A DNA stretch of 10,337 nt from Flavobacteriaceae bacterium (GCA_016763215.1 JAESUF010000098.1:1-10337), one strand, 5' to 3'. Counted from the first letter of the stretch, positions 1 to 9,739 are shown. The notes: generated by a model from the sequence alone, not told the origin. Translations and numbers: made by a program.

Positions 1-939
1 ACCGGAACTAAAGAAACAAATGTCTTGTTAATTGGGGCATTAATTAGTGGATTAATTGGTGCTTTCTGGATTCGTGGAATAACAAAGAGAACTCATCTAA
101 AATCAGATACAGCTCTTGGATTAATCTTATCGATTTTCTTTGGATTTGGAATGCTATTGCTAACCTATATTCAGAAGCAACCCAATGCAAATCAATCAGG
201 GTTAGATAAGTTTTTATTTGGCCAAGCAGCAACTTTATTGGCCAGAGACGTATGGTTTATGGCAATAGTCGCTTTAATATGTTTGTTTGTGTTGTTATTG
301 TTTTGGAAGGAATTTAAAATTTTACTTTTCGATATAGATTATGCGAAAACACTTGGTTTTAACACCAAGGCAATCGATATTTTAATCACATCATTTATTG
401 TATTGGCAATTGTATTGGGACTACAAACTGTTGGTGTTGTTTTGATGAGTGCAATGTTGTTGGCCCCAGCAGCAGCGGCAAGACAATGGACAAATAGTTT
501 GGGTATTATGGTTGTATTGGCAGCGGCTTTTGGAGCTACTTCTGGAGTGGTAGGAACTGCAATTAGTGCAAGTCAGAATAATTTGTCTACTGGGCCAGTA
601 ATAGTATTAGTTGCAGCTGTTTTTGTCATTTTCTCTTTTATCTTCTCCCCGTCGAGAGGCTTGTTATTTCGTCAAATACGATTCATCCAAAACAGAAAAG
701 ATTTACAACTACATAAAACGCTTGCATTTATGTTTGATATTGCTAAAAACCACGAGAACATTTCTCACCCACACGCGGTTAAGATTTTAAATAATTTTCA
801 CGGGTATACTAGAAAATCATTAAACAAATTAGAAAGTAAAGATTACATTAATGTAAATGGCCAAATGTGGGCTATGACAGAAAAAGGATATCACTTTGCA
901 GCTAATTTATACAATCAACAAATAGAAGGAAATGACTAG
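1..939 (+). CDS. Metal-ion ABC transporter permease with C-terminal winged-helix domain (5' partial)
   Basis: Inner-membrane permease of an ABC-3 family (TroC/MntB/ZnuB-like) importer for Mn, Zn or Fe. The frame is open from the first base, so the true start lies upstream; a TTG at 25 is an internal Leu codon. 312 residues are visible and roughly 60 N-terminal ones are probably missing, by comparison with the second permease. Several hydrophobic segments are seen, including the family-typical stretch GVVLMSAMLLAPAA at visible residues 145-158. After the last membrane segment and SPSRGLL comes a soluble tail of about 75 residues (from about 235) that reads as a winged helix: a Leu-rich helix, a putative recognition helix (YTRKSLNKLESKDYI), then a wing ending in MTEKG, resembling the DNA-binding half of DtxR. 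No DtxR dimerisation domain follows. The stop overlaps the next permease start by 8 nt, so the two are translationally coupled. The binding protein and ATPase genes are expected upstream. The metal cannot be told from sequence. Confidence 0.9.
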   Translation, partial: TGTKETNVLLIGALISGLIGAFWIRGITKRTHLKSDTALGLILSIFFGFGMLLLTYIQKQPNANQSGLDKFLFGQAATLLARDVWFMAIVALICLFVLLLFWKEFKILLFDIDYAKTLGFNTKAIDILITSFIVLAIVLGLQTVGVVLMSAMLLAPAAAARQWTNSLGIMVVLAAAFGATSGVVGTAISASQNNLSTGPVIVLVAAVFVIFSFIFSPSRGLLFRQIRFIQNRKDLQLHKTLAFMFDIAKNHENISHPHAVKILNNFHGYTRKSLNKLESKDYINVNGQMWAMTEKGYHFAANLYNQQIEGND

Positions 940-2092
940 TGCGCAAATAGAAATACAATTAATTGCAAGCTTAGTGGCAATTGCTTGTGCAATTCCAGGA
1001 ACATTTTTAGTGCTGCGAAAAATGGCACTAATTAGCGATGCTATCAGTCATTCTATTTTACCAGGATTGGTCCTAGGTTTTTTTATTACACACGACTTAG
1101 GGTCTCCTTTGTTAATAATTATGGCTGCACTGTCTGGAGTGGTAACGGTTATTCTTGTTGAGTTCATTCAGAAAACAAAATTAGTGAAAGAAGATACTGC
1201 AATCGGACTGGTTTTTCCAGCCTTATTTAGTATTGGAGTTATACTAATCTCGAAAAATGCGAACGATATTCATTTGGACACAGATGTTGTGTTGTTAGGT
1301 GAATTGGCTTTTGCTCCTTTTGATAGATTGATGATCGATGGACTCGATTTTGGACCGAAATCTTTATGGATTATCGGAACTATTTTAATTATTACATTAG
1401 GGTTGCTGTTTGCTTTCTTTAAGGAATTGAAAATAAGCACTTTCGATGCTGGATTGGCAACTGCATTAGGGTTTTCTCCGGTAGTGTTGCATTATGGGTT
1501 AATGAGTGTAGCTTCAGTAACAACTGTTGGAGCTTTTGATGCTGTTTGAGCAATTTTAGTTGTTGCATTAATGATAGCGCCAGCGGCTACAGCCTATCTA
1601 CTCACGGATAATTTAAAAAAGATGTTGCTGCTTTCTGTCTTTTTTGGAGTTTTTGCTGCCATTGCAGGGTATTGGTTGGCACATTGGTTAGATGCTTCAA
1701 TTTCAGGATCTATGACTACAGTACTAGGGATTGTCTTTTTGGCCGTCTATTTGTTTGCTCCGAGAAGAGGTTTAATCTCTGTTTTGTATAGAAATAAACA
1801 GCAACGAATAGAGGTGTCTTTGCTAACTTTTTTACTGCATTTAAATAATCATAAGGAGGCTAATGAGCGTCACATAAATCATTTAAATGAGCATATTAAT
1901 TGGCAAAAAGTACGGTCTAAATCCGTACTAGATTTAGCCTTGAGAAATAATATGATAACGATTGATGAAAGCATTATTTCCTTAACTAAAAAAGGGAAGA
2001 GTTTTACAGGTAAGGCAATTGATTATATTATTACAAATGACGATTCTAAAATAGAATCTATAAAAGATGACTTCTTCTTGTTTAGAGGGTAA
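932..2092 (+). pseudogene. Second metal-ion ABC transporter permease with winged-helix tail, interrupted by in-frame TGA
   Basis: Second ABC-3 (TroD/MntB-like) inner-membrane permease, partner of the upstream one. Start ATG at 932 lies inside the previous stop region; an AAGGA sits just before it but only 1 nt away. Full length would be 386 codons. The conserved segment ISDAISHSILPGL is at residues 34-46, with multiple membrane segments around it. Codon 206 (1547-1549) is TGA; the same frame then continues without another stop through AILVVALMIAPAATAYLL, the most conserved core of the family, to TAA at 2090-2092. The family normally has Gly at the stop position (AVGAILVVAL), so one G-to-T change of GGA explains it. 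The tail after APRRGLI (about residue 280 on) is a degenerate winged helix ending in SLTKKGKSF. As written, the product is a 205-residue fragment lacking half its membrane core and is surely inactive as a permease; the downstream 173 codons from ATG 1571 are unlikely to work alone. Error or recent mutation cannot be separated here. Confidence 0.88.
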
Positions 2093-2124
2093 TTACTTTT
2101 CTAAAATTTCGAACAGATTGTGAT

Positions 2125-2159
2125 AAGAGGTGAAAAATAGCTTGCCATCACTTCTTTTT
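2125..2159 (+). terminator. Probable intrinsic terminator of the metal permease operon
   Basis: AAGAGGTGA (2125-2133) can pair with TCACTTCTT (2148-2156), 9 bp with one G-U pair, around a 14-nt loop, followed by a T run to 2159. It lies 33 nt past the permease stop and before the next gene's promoter region. The large loop makes it a moderate-strength call. Confidence 0.55.
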
Positions 2160-2186
2160 CTCTCTTTTTATTTCAAAAATAATACC

Positions 2187-2193
2187 TACTTTG
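2187..2193 (+). promoter_or_regulatory. Possible -7 box of the helicase/nuclease gene
   Basis: TACTTTG is one base short of the Bacteroidota -7 consensus TAnnTTTG, and no clear -33 TTG is seen. If real, transcription would begin near 2199, leaving a leader of only a few bases before ATG 2206. It would also rule out the TTG at 2191, which lies inside the box, as a start codon. Confidence 0.35.
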
Positions 2194-2205
2194 CATAAAA
2201 GTGAA

Positions 2206-5200
2206 ATGGTGCGATTAGAATCAACTTTTCAGGTATACAATGCTTCTGCGGGTAGTGGAAAGACATTTACATTGGTAAAAGAATATCTAAAAATTCTATT
2301 GGCAACTGAAGACGTATATAGGTTTCAAAAAGTAATAGCAATTACATTTACCAATAAAGCTGCTGCAGAAATGAAAGAGCGCGTCTTGAAAAATTTAAAA
2401 GACTTTTCAGACAATGAGGCAACGATTCTTTTTGAGATGCTTCTAAAAGAGTTGAGTATAGACGCAGCTACACTACAAAAAAGAAGTCAGAAAGTTTTCT
2501 CAGTCATTTTACAGAATTATTCTGCATTTTATATTACGACAATAGATAGTTTTACGTATAAAATTATCAGAAGTTTTGCTTTTGATTTAGGATTGAGTCA
2601 GAATTTTGAAGTGCAAATGGATGCGCAAGAATTGTTGAATGAGGCTGTAGACCTTTTAATCTCAAAAATAGGAACCGATAAAGAACTAACCGAAGTTTTG
2701 ATCGATTATTCATTAGGAAAAATAGAGGACGATAAGTCTTGGGATATTTCTAGAGATTTATCAGAGTTCTCAAGAATTTTATTGAATGAAGAAGATATTT
2801 TTCATTTTAGAAAACTGTCTAATAAATCAGTGAGTGATTTTAGAGAGCTGCAAAAAAAAACAAGAAAACATCAAAAAGAACTCATCAAAAAAATGAAATT
2901 AGTTGGTGGGAATGCACTAACAATTATTGAACATGTGAATTTGGAATTTGGTGATTTTTATAGGTCGATGCTGCCAAATCATTTTTTATCGTTGAGCCTT
3001 CATCCAGAGACCACCAAGTTTTTTGATCAAAGCGCCTTGAAAAAAAGAGTAGACGATGGCCAACTATATGCGAAATCAAAGTCGGACGAAATCAAAGCTT
3101 CTATTGAAGGAGTCTTGCCAGAAATTTTAAAGTTGTACGAAGAATCTGAAGAGCTGTATCGTCAATTGTTAAAGAACAGGCTCGTTTTAAAAAGTATCAT
3201 TCCTCTGGCAGTTTTAAACAATATAAATCAAGAATTAAAAGCCATAAAAGAAGATGGGAACATTCGATTGAATGCAGAGTTCAATCAATTGATATCAGAT
3301 CATATTCAAGACCAACCTGCACCATTTATTTATGAACGAATAGGGCAAAAATTTATGCACTATTTTATTGATGAAATGCAGGATACATCAGTACTACAAT
3401 GGAATAATTTAATTCCCCTTATAGACAACACATTATCACAAGAGAAAACGAGTTTATTAGTAGTAGGAGATGGAAAGCAAGCAATTTATCGTTGGAGGGG
3501 AGGGAAAGCATCACAGTTTATAGGTTTAGGATCTAATCAAGGAGAGGCAGACAATCCTTTTGTAATTGAAAAAAAAGTAAAAGCATTAGAAACCAACTAT
3601 CGAAGTTTTAGTGAAGTAATCAATTTTAACAATTCATTTTTCCAATACTCATCTAAATTCTTGCAAAATGAATCGTATAAAGACCTTTTTCTAGAAAAAT
3701 CATTTCAAGAAGAAAACCAAAAAAAAGGAGGTTATGTGTCGCTCTCTTTTTTAGATAAATTAGAACAAAAGGAAGATGACAAGCTGAAATATGCAAAAAA
3801 GGTTCATGAAACCATTCAACAATTAGACCCGAAATTCTCTTTAGGAGATGTTTGCGTTTTGGTTCGAAAAAGAAGTGAAGGAGTTTTAGTAGCGAACTAT
3901 CTTTCTGAAAATGGAATAGAAATTGTTTCTTCTGAAACCTTATTGCTCAGCACTAGTAGAAAGGTAAACTTCATTATTGATTTCTTGCAAGTTGTTTTGT
4001 TTCCAAACGATAAAGAGAGTTTGTTAGAGGCATTAGATTTTCTATATAATCATCTAGAAATTGAAACTGACAAGCATACTTTTTTTGAAAGTCACGTTCA
4101 TTTAGAAATGAGTCAATTGTTTGAATCACTTAAAGAGTACCATTGTGAGTTTAATCTATCAGACTTTCACCTACTCCCGTTCTATGAAAAGGTCGAGCAA
4201 ATTATTCGCTCTTTCCGTCTTTTAAAAACATCGGATGCATATGTTCAATTCTTTTTAGATGAGGTCTTAGTTCAGCAAAAAAAAGAAACAAGCATTCAAG
4301 ACTTCCTAGATTACTGGAATCTAAAAAAAGATGTATTGAGTATCGTGAGTTTTGAAAGTGCCAATGCAATTAAGATCATGACTATTCATAAATCGAAAGG
4401 ATTAGAATTCCCAATTGTTATTTTCCCTTGCGATTTAGATATCTACCAAGAAATAAAACCAAAAATTTGGTTGGATACAAATTCAGAATAGTTTCCAGAA
4501 TTAATGATTCCATTAAATAAAGAAGTACAGTACATAAGCAAACAAGGAAAAGAGCTGTACAATAAAAGAAGAGAAGAACTGGAACTGGATAGTTTTAACA
4601 TGCTGTATGTAGCGTTAACAAGAGCAATAGAGCAGCTGTATGTAATTACGGAAAAGAAACTCTCTAAAGGAATTGAGAAAACAAATTATTATTCAGGAGT
4701 ATTTATCTCTTTTTTAAAAGAGAAAGGAATTTGGAACGAAGACCAAGAGACCTATTTTTTTGGAGAAAAGAACAGGTTGAGCAACTCAGAAAGATCTCAG
4801 AAAAAGGTATTTATACAAGAGAAATTGATTAGTACACCATGGAAAGATCATAACATTAACTTACTTGCGAGTTCTTCAAAGTTGTGGGGTACTGATCATG
4901 CTACTGCTAGAATTTACGGTGATTTAATCCATGAAATGATGTCACTTGTTATCACTTCAGGTGATGTAGATAAGGTTGTCGATAGGTATTTGCAAAATGG
5001 TCAATTGGCATTAGAAGATGTCGTTAAGATTAAAAAATTAATTCAAGCTATTGTCGATCATCAAAAATTGAATCATTATTATTCAAGTAAAGTGAAGGTT
5101 TACAATGAAAGAGAAATTCTCGACGAGAACCAGCAAATCTTAATTCCTGATCGATTGGTTTTTGAAAATGAAAAAGAAGTTACAATTATTGACTATAAAA

Positions 5201-5331
5201 CAGGGCTACCTTCCAAACAGCATCACCACCAATTAAATAATTATGAGAAGGTGTTACTATCGCTTGGCTTTCATGTAGATAAAAAAGTATTGATTTACAT
5301 CGGGGAATCGATAATCGTAGAAGAAATTTAA
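2206..5331 (+). pseudogene. RecB/AddA-like UvrD-family helicase with PD-(D/E)XK nuclease domain, interrupted by in-frame TAG
   Basis: ATP-dependent 3'-5' DNA helicase fused to a nuclease, the AddA/RecB-type subunit that processes double-strand ends for RecA-dependent repair. ATG 2206 is preferred over TTG 2191, giving 1041 codons including the internal stop, a normal length for flavobacterial homologues. Motifs in order: Walker A ASAGSGKT (13-20), motif Ia ITFTNKAAAEMKERV (46-60), motif II FIDEMQDTS (387-395), motif III GDGKQAIYRWRGG (421-433), motif IV LETNYRS (461-467), motif V TIHKSKGLEFP (726-736), motif VI LYVALTRA (800-807). The C-terminal nuclease shows GDLIHE (905-910), PDR (981-983), IIDYKTG (994-1000) and a QLNNYE (1009-1014) motif. 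Codon 762 (4489-4491) is TAG, splitting motif V from motif VI; the frame reopens at once, with ATG 4504 only 12 nt later. The upstream piece lacks the arginine-finger motif VI and the nuclease, so neither fragment should be active alone. The partner AddB-like gene is not in the window. Confidence 0.88.
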
Positions 5332-5370
5332 AGTATTTTTACACCATAAAATAAACTTATACATAGAACT

Positions 5371-6563
5371 ATGTACGGAACTATAAAAGATCAATTACAA
5401 AAAGAAATTCAAGAAATTAAGGATGCGGGATTGTATAAATCTGAAAGAATTATTACATCCTCTCAAGATGCTGTAATTAAAATTTCTACAGGAGAAGAAG
5501 TTATTAATTTTTGCGCAAATAATTATTTAGGGCTGTCTAACAATAAAGAGGTTATTCAAGCTGCAAAAGATACATTAGATTCACATGGTTTTGGGATGTC
5601 ATCAGTCCGTTTTATTTGTGGAACACAAGATATCCACAAAGAATTAGAAGCCAAGATTGCTGAGTTTTATCATGCAGAGGATACTATTTTGTACGCCGCT
5701 GCTTTTGATGCTAATGGTGGTGTTTTTGAACCGCTTTTATCAAAGGAGGATGCAATTATTTCTGATAGTTTAAATCACGCATCAATTATTGATGGAGTTC
5801 GTTTGTGTAAGGCTGCGAGATATCGTTATAAAAATAATGACATGAATGCTTTAGAAGAGCAGTTAATTGAAGCGTCAGAGCAGAATCATCGTTTTAAGAT
5901 TATTGTAACCGACGGAGTTTTCTCCATGGATGGTATTGTGGCTAAGTTAGATGAGATATGTGATTTAGCAGATAAGTATGATGCATTGGTTATGGTAGAT
6001 GAATGTCATGCTGCTGGTTTTATTGGAAAAACGGGGCGCGGTACCTTAGAATTGAAGAATGTATTAGGAAGAGTTGATATCGTAACAGGAACATTAGGAA
6101 AAGCACTTGGTGGTGCTATGGGAGGTTATACAACAGGAAAAAAAGAGATTATTGAAATATTACGCCAAAAATCTAGACCTTATTTGTTTTCAAATTCATT
6201 AGCACCTGCAATTGTAGGAGCTTCGTTAAAAGTGTTTGAGTTGTTGTCAAAGGATACCTCATTAAGAGACAAATTAGAGTGGAATACCAATTATTTTAGA
6301 GAAAAAATGGAAAGTGCAGGCTTTGATTTAGTAGGGGCAGATGCTGCAATTGTACCAGTCATGCTCTATGATGCCAAGTTATCTCAAATAATGGCAAATA
6401 ACTTTTAGAAGAAGGGATCTATGTAATTGGGTTCTTCTTCCCAGTAGTGCCTAAGGGAAAGGCAAGAATAAGAGTGCAATTGTCTGCGGCACATTCAAAA
6501 GAACATTTAGATAAGGCAATAGCATCTTTTGTCAAGGTAGGAAAAGCGGTAGGCGTTATATAA
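5371..6563 (+). pseudogene. kbl: Glycine C-acetyltransferase (2-amino-3-ketobutyrate CoA ligase), frameshifted near the 3' end
   Basis: Cytosolic PLP enzyme of the alpha-oxoamine synthase family that cleaves 2-amino-3-ketobutyrate with CoA to glycine and acetyl-CoA, the second step of threonine degradation after threonine dehydrogenase. ATG 5371 starts [10 protein letters not shown]. The PLP lysine is K244 in [15 protein letters not shown]210 and H213 of VDECHAAGF are the expected cofactor residues, and NSLAPAIV follows at 275-282. The reading frame stops at TAG 6406-6408 after 345 codons, but the next frame continues [20 protein letters not shown] and IRVQLSAAH to TAA 6561-6563. The break is at a run of four T (6402-6405); restoring a fifth T gives NNFLEEG and a 397-residue protein, essentially the E. 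coli Kbl length. The lost 52 residues include the conserved ARIRVQ arginine region that binds the substrate carboxylate, so the truncated form should be inactive. No tdh gene is visible here. The 39 nt between the helicase stop and this start contain no terminator and no clear promoter, so co-transcription is possible. Confidence 0.92.
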
Positions 6564-6572
6564 CTTTTTTGT

Positions 6573-6599
6573 AAAAACTTGCTTTTCAAGTAAGTTTTT
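6573..6599 (+). terminator. Terminator hairpin after kbl
   Basis: AAAAACTTGCTT (6573-6584) pairs with AAGTAAGTTTTT (6588-6599): 12 bp with one G-T wobble and a 3-nt loop, starting 9 nt after the kbl stop. The T tract lies in the 3' arm and is followed by G, so it is not a perfect textbook form, but position and stability fit a terminator separating kbl from the outer-membrane protein gene. Confidence 0.65.
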
Positions 6600-6610
6600 G
6601 TAGATTTGTC

Positions 6611-6641
6611 TTTGTAATTTGTAATGAACAAGTTATTTTTG
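6611..6641 (+). promoter_or_regulatory. Bacteroidota-type promoter of the OmpA-family gene
   Basis: TTTG (6611-6614) and TATTTTTG (6634-6641) match the Bacteroidota -33 (TTG) and -7 (TAnnTTTG) elements with 19 nt between them, the consensus spacing. Transcription would start near 6647. The remaining leader of about 35 nt is extremely AT-rich and has no Shine-Dalgarno, as is common for strongly expressed genes in this phylum. Confidence 0.75.
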
Positions 6642-6680
6642 CCCCTAGTATAAAGAACTTTTTAATTTAAATATATAATA

Positions 6681-8051
6681 ATGAAACAATTAAAATTAGC
6701 TGTGATAGCGTTGTTTGCGTTGGTAACAGTTGGTAACGTAAATGCTCAGGATTCAAACAATCCTTGGGCTTTTAGTCTTGGTACAAATGTTGTGGATTTC
6801 AGAATCGGTACAGGTTTTGAAACTATTGCACAGGATTTCTTTGGAACTACAGACTGGAATGTTGCAAAAAGTATTTCTAGATTCTCTGTAGAGAAGTATT
6901 TAGACAAAGGGTTTACCTTACAAGGAGCCTTTTCTGTAAACCAATTGACACATTTCGATGCTAAAAATGACATTGATGGCAAATATTATGCTGTAAATAT
7001 CAATGCTAAGTATGATTTAAATAACTTAATAGGCGACACTTCATGGTTTGATCCATATGTCTTATTAGGAGGTGGATATGTTTATACAGATTTCCAAGCT
7101 GAAGACCTTAAAGAAGGGATGTTAAATATCGGTTACGGTTTTAATGTTTGGTTTAATGAAAATATTGGTCTTAACTACCAATCTGTAGCTAAAAGAAGTT
7201 TTGCAGATAAAGTGCAAGACCACTTTCAACACTCTTTAGGTGTTGTATTCAGATTTGGAGGAAAAGATACTGATGGAGACGGAATCTATGATAAAGATGA
7301 TGACTGTCCAGATACTGCAGGATTAAAAGAATTTAATGGATGTCCAGATTCTGACGGAGATGGTATTAAAGATTCTGATGATGCTTGTCCTAATGTTGCT
7401 GGTTTAGCTGCATTAAACGGATGTCCAGATGCAGATGCAGATGGTATTGCTGATAAAGATGATATGTGTCCGAATGATAAAGGAACAAAAGCAAACAACG
7501 GATGCCCTGATACTGATGGAGATGGTATTGTAGATAAAGATGATAAATGTGCTACTGTTGCAGGTCCTTCTGCTAATGGTGGATGCCCATGGCCAGATAC
7601 TGATGGTGACGGTGTACTAGATAAAGATGATAACTGTAAAAATGAAGCAGGTCCTGCATCTAACAATGGATGTCCAGAGCCAGTAATTTCTGAAGTTGCT
7701 GAAAAGAAAATGGGAGAATTTGCAAAAACAATCTTGTTTAACTCAGGTAGATCAACTTTCAAAAAAGGTGTTTCTGATAAATTAAATGGTATCGTTAAAA
7801 TCATGCAAGAATTCTCGAAAGCTACTTTCGTAGTTGAAGGTCATGCTGACAATACTGGTGGTGTTTCATTAAATGAAAAATTATCTGCTAAAAGAGCTGC
7901 TGCTGTAAGAGATTACTTAGTTAAGAATGGTGTAGATGCGTCTAGATTAACCTCTAAAGGTTATGGAATGACCAAACCAATCGATACTAATGATACAAGA
8001 GCTGGTAGAGCTAACAACAGAAGAGTTGAGATTAAAGTTACCAACGAGTAA
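6681..8051 (+). CDS. OmpA-family outer-membrane protein with beta-barrel and five TSP3 calcium-binding repeats
   Basis: Envelope structural protein expected to anchor the outer membrane to peptidoglycan. 456 residues, intact. Signal peptide at 1-22 ([22 protein letters not shown], charged start then hydrophobic core) with likely cleavage after NVNA. Residues 23-194 alternate in a beta-barrel pattern and end in [10 protein letters not shown], typical of a final outer-membrane strand. Residues 196-334 are five tandem thrombospondin type 3 repeats of 27-29 residues, each with DxDxDG, a D-D-x-C and a closing GCP; these are calcium-binding linkers. Residues about 350-455 form the OmpA peptidoglycan-binding domain, with D390 (GHADNTG) and R405 (LSAKRA) matching the pair that binds diaminopimelate in Acinetobacter OmpA, and the closing [10 protein letters not shown]. 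It is flanked by its own promoter and terminator, so it is probably monocistronic and highly expressed. It is not E. coli ompA itself; it belongs to the common flavobacterial TSP3-OmpA architecture. Confidence 0.95.
   Translation: MKQLKLAVIALFALVTVGNVNAQDSNNPWAFSLGTNVVDFRIGTGFETIAQDFFGTTDWNVAKSISRFSVEKYLDKGFTLQGAFSVNQLTHFDAKNDIDGKYYAVNINAKYDLNNLIGDTSWFDPYVLLGGGYVYTDFQAEDLKEGMLNIGYGFNVWFNENIGLNYQSVAKRSFADKVQDHFQHSLGVVFRFGGKDTDGDGIYDKDDDCPDTAGLKEFNGCPDSDGDGIKDSDDACPNVAGLAALNGCPDADADGIADKDDMCPNDKGTKANNGCPDTDGDGIVDKDDKCATVAGPSANGGCPWPDTDGDGVLDKDDNCKNEAGPASNNGCPEPVISEVAEKKMGEFAKTILFNSGRSTFKKGVSDKLNGIVKIMQEFSKATFVVEGHADNTGGVSLNEKLSAKRAAAVRDYLVKNGVDASRLTSKGYGMTKPIDTNDTRAGRANNRRVEIKVTNE
7266..7682 (+). 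repeat. Five tandem TSP3-encoding repeats within the OmpA-family gene
   Basis: Five units of 81-87 nt, each encoding D-x-D-x-D-G ... D-D-x-C ... G-C-P. Units 4 and 5 are longer by a two-residue insert (WP, EP) after GCP. DNA similarity is visible too: GATGGTATT and GATAAAGATGAT recur. The third unit carries DADADG, which keeps the Asp ligands. The array also creates a long spurious open frame on the opposite strand. Confidence 0.85.
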
Positions 8052-8068
8052 TTTTTAAACAAAATATT

Positions 8069-8103
8069 AAAAAAGCCTCATCGAAAGATGAGGCTTTTTT
8101 TTT
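8069..8103 (+). terminator. Strong intrinsic terminator after the OmpA-family gene
   Basis: GCCTCATC (8075-8082) and GATGAGGC (8087-8094) form a perfect 8-bp stem closed by a GAAA tetraloop, preceded by six A and followed by nine T. The flanking A and T tracts can extend the stem and make it potentially active on both strands. Confidence 0.95.
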
Positions 8104-8160
8104 GGAACATTTTTAGAAATAATATAATTCAAAAAGCTTTTCATTTTCAGGGAAATAAAT

Positions 8161-8168
8161 TACCTTTG
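8161..8168 (+). promoter_or_regulatory. -7 promoter box of atpD
   Basis: TACCTTTG matches TAnnTTTG exactly. The region 19-20 nt upstream is T-rich (around 8138-8145) but lacks a clear TTG, so the -33 element is weak. Transcription would start near 8173, giving a leader of about 55 nt. Confidence 0.65.
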
Positions 8169-8177
8169 CAGCCAAAA

Positions 8178-8217
8178 TAAGGGGTCGTTATTCCCTTAAT
8201 TAAAATTTCAATTTTAA
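8178..8217 (+). promoter_or_regulatory. Two adjacent inverted repeats in the atpD leader
   Basis: TAAGGGG (8178-8184) can pair with TCCCTTA (8192-8198), 7 bp including one G-U, with a 7-nt loop. Directly after it, TTAAAAT (8200-8206) is complementary to ATTTTAA (8211-8217) with a 4-nt loop. Both lie between the -7 box and the start codon, so they would be part of the mRNA leader. A role in translation control or mRNA stability is only an inference; AT-rich repeats of this size also occur by chance. Confidence 0.35.
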
Positions 8218-8224
8218 AGCTTAA

Positions 8225-9739
<1,515 letters not shown>

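Noticed and set aside
44..232. Minus-strand open frame inside the first permease
   Set aside because: Overlaps a well-supported coding region and shows no recognisable domain or regulatory signal.
1547..1549. TGA read as Gly (as in Gracilibacteria) or as selenocysteine
   Set aside because: Gly codons in all genes here are ordinary GGN, the window has flavobacterial hallmarks, and a metal permease has no selenocysteine precedent at this Gly. A neighbouring gene also contains a TAG interruption, which such recoding would not explain.
4489..4491. TAG reassigned as a sense codon
   Set aside because: TAG serves as the natural stop of the first permease (937-939), directly overlapping the next start, so it is a stop in this genome.
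6402..6408. Programmed ribosomal frameshift in kbl
   Set aside because: The site C TTT TAG is not a canonical slippery heptamer, no convincing downstream stimulatory structure is evident, and Kbl is not a known recoded gene.
6419..6631. Minus-strand open frame over the kbl 3' end
   Set aside because: Covers the conserved Kbl C-terminal region in antisense and crosses the kbl terminator hairpin; no family resemblance.
6746..6982. Minus-strand open frame inside the OmpA-family gene
   Set aside because: Antisense shadow of the barrel region without supporting signals.
7286..7804. Open frame of 172 codons on the minus strand
   Set aside because: It is the antisense image of the TSP3 repeats, giving low-complexity Ser/Pro/Gly-rich repeats with no start context or promoter.
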